Assembly: GCA_963813315.1 (NCBI GenBank)
Contig: CAWEYO010000015.1
Coordinates: forward strand, 1-64,000
Direction of reading: 5' to 3'
From: CAWEYO01 sp963813315
Lineage (GTDB): Bacteria; Pseudomonadota; Alphaproteobacteria; Rhizobiales; Rhizobiaceae
DNA length: 64,000 nt
Position 1 is the stretch's first letter, and each line of letters begins with the position of its first letter. Shown piece by piece: positions 61,532-64,000 of this stretch. The notes beneath the pieces were generated by a model. It did not search any database. It was not told the DNA's origin and saw nothing but the letters and a program-made list of their open reading frames with translations. Both the position numbers and the translations under genes were made by a program.

Positions 61532-63305
61532 TCATTCTGGCAGCCCTGTCTTTCTCAGCGCGCTGGCGAATTTGTCCATCAGTTCAGGCCGCATTGCTTC
61601 CATGCGCACGAAGCCGCTGATTGTCCACTCCGGCGCCACTTCCAGCAGTCGCGTGGCCGCCGCCCGCGCAGCATCAGATCGACCTAGTTCCGCCTGTACA
61701 GCGGCGACCGTTGCGTGAAGGACGCTGAAGCCCGGGTTTGCCTCGAGCGCCAATGCCGCGTAGGTGGCGGCCTCGGCCGGACGCCCTGTGAAAAAACAGG
61801 TCCAGGAGAGCGCGAGGTAGGGATGATAATTGAGAGGGTCGAACGGGCTCAATCTTAGAGCCCGTGTGGCATGGTCGCTCGCTCGCTCGTAGCGCTCAGA
61901 GAACATGTGCACAAGCGAACTAAAGCCCAAGGCAAGCGCGGAATTGGGGTTTATTTTGAGTGCTCGGTCGAGCGCCATGATGGCCGCGTCGTAGTCATGC
62001 GTAGTGATGCCCAGAACGAAGGCACCTATGGCGAGTGCCTGCGCATCGTCCGCGCCGAGCGTCAGGGCGAGGTGCGCGTGCCTTTGGGCCGCCTCCCGAT
62101 CATCCGGGCGGAACCCTCCGCGCTGGAAACGTTGTTCGAAAACCCAAGCAGCGTAGGCATGTGCCGAGGCATATTCCGGATCGAGCTTCAGCGCCTGACC
62201 GAGCAGCGCCAGTGCCTGGTCGTTGTCCGCGGACGTGTTGGCAAACGCATGCGGCAGGGCGCGAAGATAGAGGTCATAGGCACCCAGGCTTTCCATCCGC
62301 TTGTGACGCGCACGCTGGATCTCTGCGCGCCGGAGAGAAGGCTCGATGGCGCCAACGATACTCCCTGTCAGCTGATCCTGCAGATCGAAAACATCTTCCA
62401 GAGAACCCTCGAACTTGTCGGCCCAGACGTGCGTCCCGGCCGCACCCTCAATCAGCTGCCCGGTGATACGCAACCGGTTAGCCGACTTCCGCACACTGCC
62501 TTCGAGGACGTAACGAACCCCGAGATCCTTCGCCACCTGACGGACGTCAACGGCCTTACCCTTGTACACGAACGTCGAATTTCTTGCGATGACGAAGAAG
62601 CCCGGGAACTTGGATAAGCCAGTGATAACGTCTTCCACCAACCCATCGGCGAAATAGTCCTGCTCGGGATCGCCGCTCATGTTGACGAACGGCAACACGG
62701 CGATCGAGGGTCGGTCGGGAAGCGCCAGCAATGTTTGTTGGTGGTCAATCACATCGACATTCCTGGGCTCGATTCGCGTCTCGATGCGAAAGACATGGAC
62801 GGGTCGGGCGATGTTCTTCACGCTGTGTTCGCCCAGATCGGCAAAACCGATCGGAAGCTTCTCGACGACATGCTCGCGAACGGTGGCGCTGACGCAGATC
62901 CGGCCGGGCTCGGCAAGTGCTTCGAGTTCGCGCCGCAACGTTGACGCCGTCGCCAAAAATATCGTCGCCCTCTACGATCACGTCACCCACGTTGATGCCG
63001 ACGCGAAAGCGGATGCGGCGACTTTCATCGACGTTCGCATTGCGGCTCTCAATTCCCTGCTGGATGACGATGGCGCAGCGCACCGCGTCGACGATCGACG
63101 CGAACTCTATGAGAAGGCCATCGCCGGTCATCTTGAAGATGCGACCTTGGTGTTGATTGATCAGCGGATCGATGACTTCCTTGCGGTGGGCCTTCAGTGC
63201 GGCGAGCGTGCCTTCCTCGTCGATGCCCATTAGGCGCGAGTATCCCACCACGTCAGCGGCAAGGATTGCCGCGAGCCGGCGCGTCGTGCGGGACTCTTCG
63301 TTCAT
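61532..63305 (-). pseudogene. Class III adenylate cyclase with TPR/TolB-like region, one frameshift
   Basis: The N-terminal frame (63305 leftward) has the cyclase motifs AAILAADVVGYSRLMG (Asp18), KMTGDGLLIEFAS (Asp62) and GDDIFGDGVNVAAR. At 62927 one extra T (plus strand) shifts the frame. Removing it gives AARLEALAEPGRICVS and continues through KNIARPVHVFRI, the TolB-like PSIAVLPFVNMSGDPEQDYF then ADGLVEDVITGLSKF, and TPR helices to 61532. This is the common rhizobial cyclase-TolB-TPR architecture of about 590 residues. The single base makes a sequencing error plausible. If real, the cyclase domain is separated from its sensor. Confidence 0.88.
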
Positions 63306-63424
63306 TCAGTTGCCCTCAGCGTGTGCCTGATCCCAATGGGCAGCAAGTTCATGCCAATAGTGCCGCCGTATGTTCTCGCATGTCCTGCGTCAGAACGCGA
63401 GCCGAGCCCAATCCAAACCGCGGG

Positions 63425-64000
63425 CTATTGTTCTCGAAAACCTAGCCGGGATTGCCTGGTATCAGGGCGCACAGTGACTATGGACTTCTGCCCCGCGACA
63501 TCCTCGCTCGGGGCCTCAAGCCATTCAATTTCGGATTTTATCCAATCCTTAAGCGTCAGCGAAGCCTCGCCGAACAGGTCGGTGTATTGATCGGTGAACA
63601 CAAGACCCTCAGGCGTCAGCACTGCCCAGCGATCAGAGACGGAGACGCCAGGGAGGACCGGCACCGCATAGTCGGCGCTATCGATCCTCCACGCGACTAC
63701 GGGTTCCCGCAGGACATACTCGCGGTCGTAGCGACCATCCGACAGTGGCACCAGGTTGATAACGAAAAAGCCCGGCAACGCCTGGACAACGCCGGGCTTG
63801 TTGATTGGCCCGCTCAAAGTCAGAGTGGCCTGCCCAACACTCCGGCTACGGACAAGCCCGCGTAGCAGCTTCCGCGCCTTGCTATTCCAGCTTAACCCGG
63901 TGCCCTCCGAAAGAGGCAGGTTGCCGAGAAAATCCAGTTCCCTTGAATTCAAACGGTGGATCTCGGCAAGGACGGAAGCCTGACGCTGGACCAGATCATC
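63425..64000 (-). CDS. Hypothetical protein, running off the window edge
   Basis: The frame is open to the window end and ends at 63425. Visible residues include QRQASVLAEIHRLNSRELDF, then GLVRSRSVGQATLTLSGPIN, PGFFVINLVPLSDGRYDREY and DLFGEASLTLKDWIKSEIEW. It has mixed alpha/beta character and no membrane segment or known motif. It is same-strand but downstream-distant from other genes. Family not recognised. Confidence 0.55.
   Translation of the reverse strand, partial: DDLVQRQASVLAEIHRLNSRELDFLGNLPLSEGTGLSWNSKARKLLRGLVRSRSVGQATLTLSGPINKPGVVQALPGFFVINLVPLSDGRYDREYVLREPVVAWRIDSADYAVPVLPGVSVSDRWAVLTPEGLVFTDQYTDLFGEASLTLKDWIKSEIEWLEAPSEDVAGQKSIVTVRPDTRQSRLGFREQ

Overview
The window looks like a chromosomal accessory region of a Rhizobiales alphaproteobacterium, most likely Mesorhizobium or a close relative. 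This is inferred from the high GC content, the many short rhizobial-type hypothetical proteins, a Ku/LigD end-joining locus, class III adenylate cyclases, and promoters of the EcfG (general stress sigma factor) type. No tRNA, rRNA or CRISPR array was seen.

Layout. 0.1-1.1 kb: an intact LysR regulator. 1.3-8.1 kb, minus strand: a decayed replication cassette (RepB-like archaeo-eukaryotic primase, Toprim protein, DUF3631 ATPase, TubC-like mini-protein, family A DNA polymerase). Every larger gene in it is broken by several frameshifts. 8.3-9.5 kb: fragments of a topoisomerase VI-A-like protein, a lytic transglycosylase and an L,D-transpeptidase. 9.8-20.6 kb: a cyclase/hydrolase fusion, a CDP-archaeol-synthase-like membrane protein, a frameshifted metallophosphoesterase, a secreted ClpP-like protein, a DJ-1/PfpI protein, a dead SRAP gene, a repeat-rich OmpA protein, a Ppx/GppA phosphatase and a YCII protein. 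21-30 kb: a gene-poor stretch of very small ORFs, including single-helix membrane peptides, mixed with transposase and hydrolase debris. 30.6-38 kb: AI-2E permease, transglutaminase, YkvA, SCO1, site-2 protease and small proteins.

38-52 kb is the most coherent part. A ku-ligD operon and a second, convergent ku sit beside a four-gene envelope operon (24-aa membrane peptide, DUF883/YqjD-like protein, holin-like protein, DUF3618 protein), a YihY permease, a DUF883-like protein and an EF-hand protein. Consensus EcfG promoters (GGAAC-N16/17-CGTT) precede ku-ligD, the envelope operon and the DUF883-like gene. A near match precedes the OmpA gene. The region therefore reads as a DNA end-repair and envelope-stress island under the general stress response.

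52-64 kb: a palindromic MITE-like element, a methyltransferase, a PanE-type reductase, a primase-polymerase remnant, a persulfide dioxygenase-rhodanese with a broken YeeE/YedE partner, a lipase/RTX gene with duplicated paired frameshifts, serine-recombinase debris and a frameshifted cyclase-TPR gene.

Pseudogenes are unusually common. Three separate 5' fragments of an ATP-dependent DNA ligase gene are scattered at 29.5, 36.8 and 50.5 kb. Many breaks are single-base frameshifts, so assembly error must be excluded, although long neighbours (LigD, Ppx, AI-2E, LysR) are intact.
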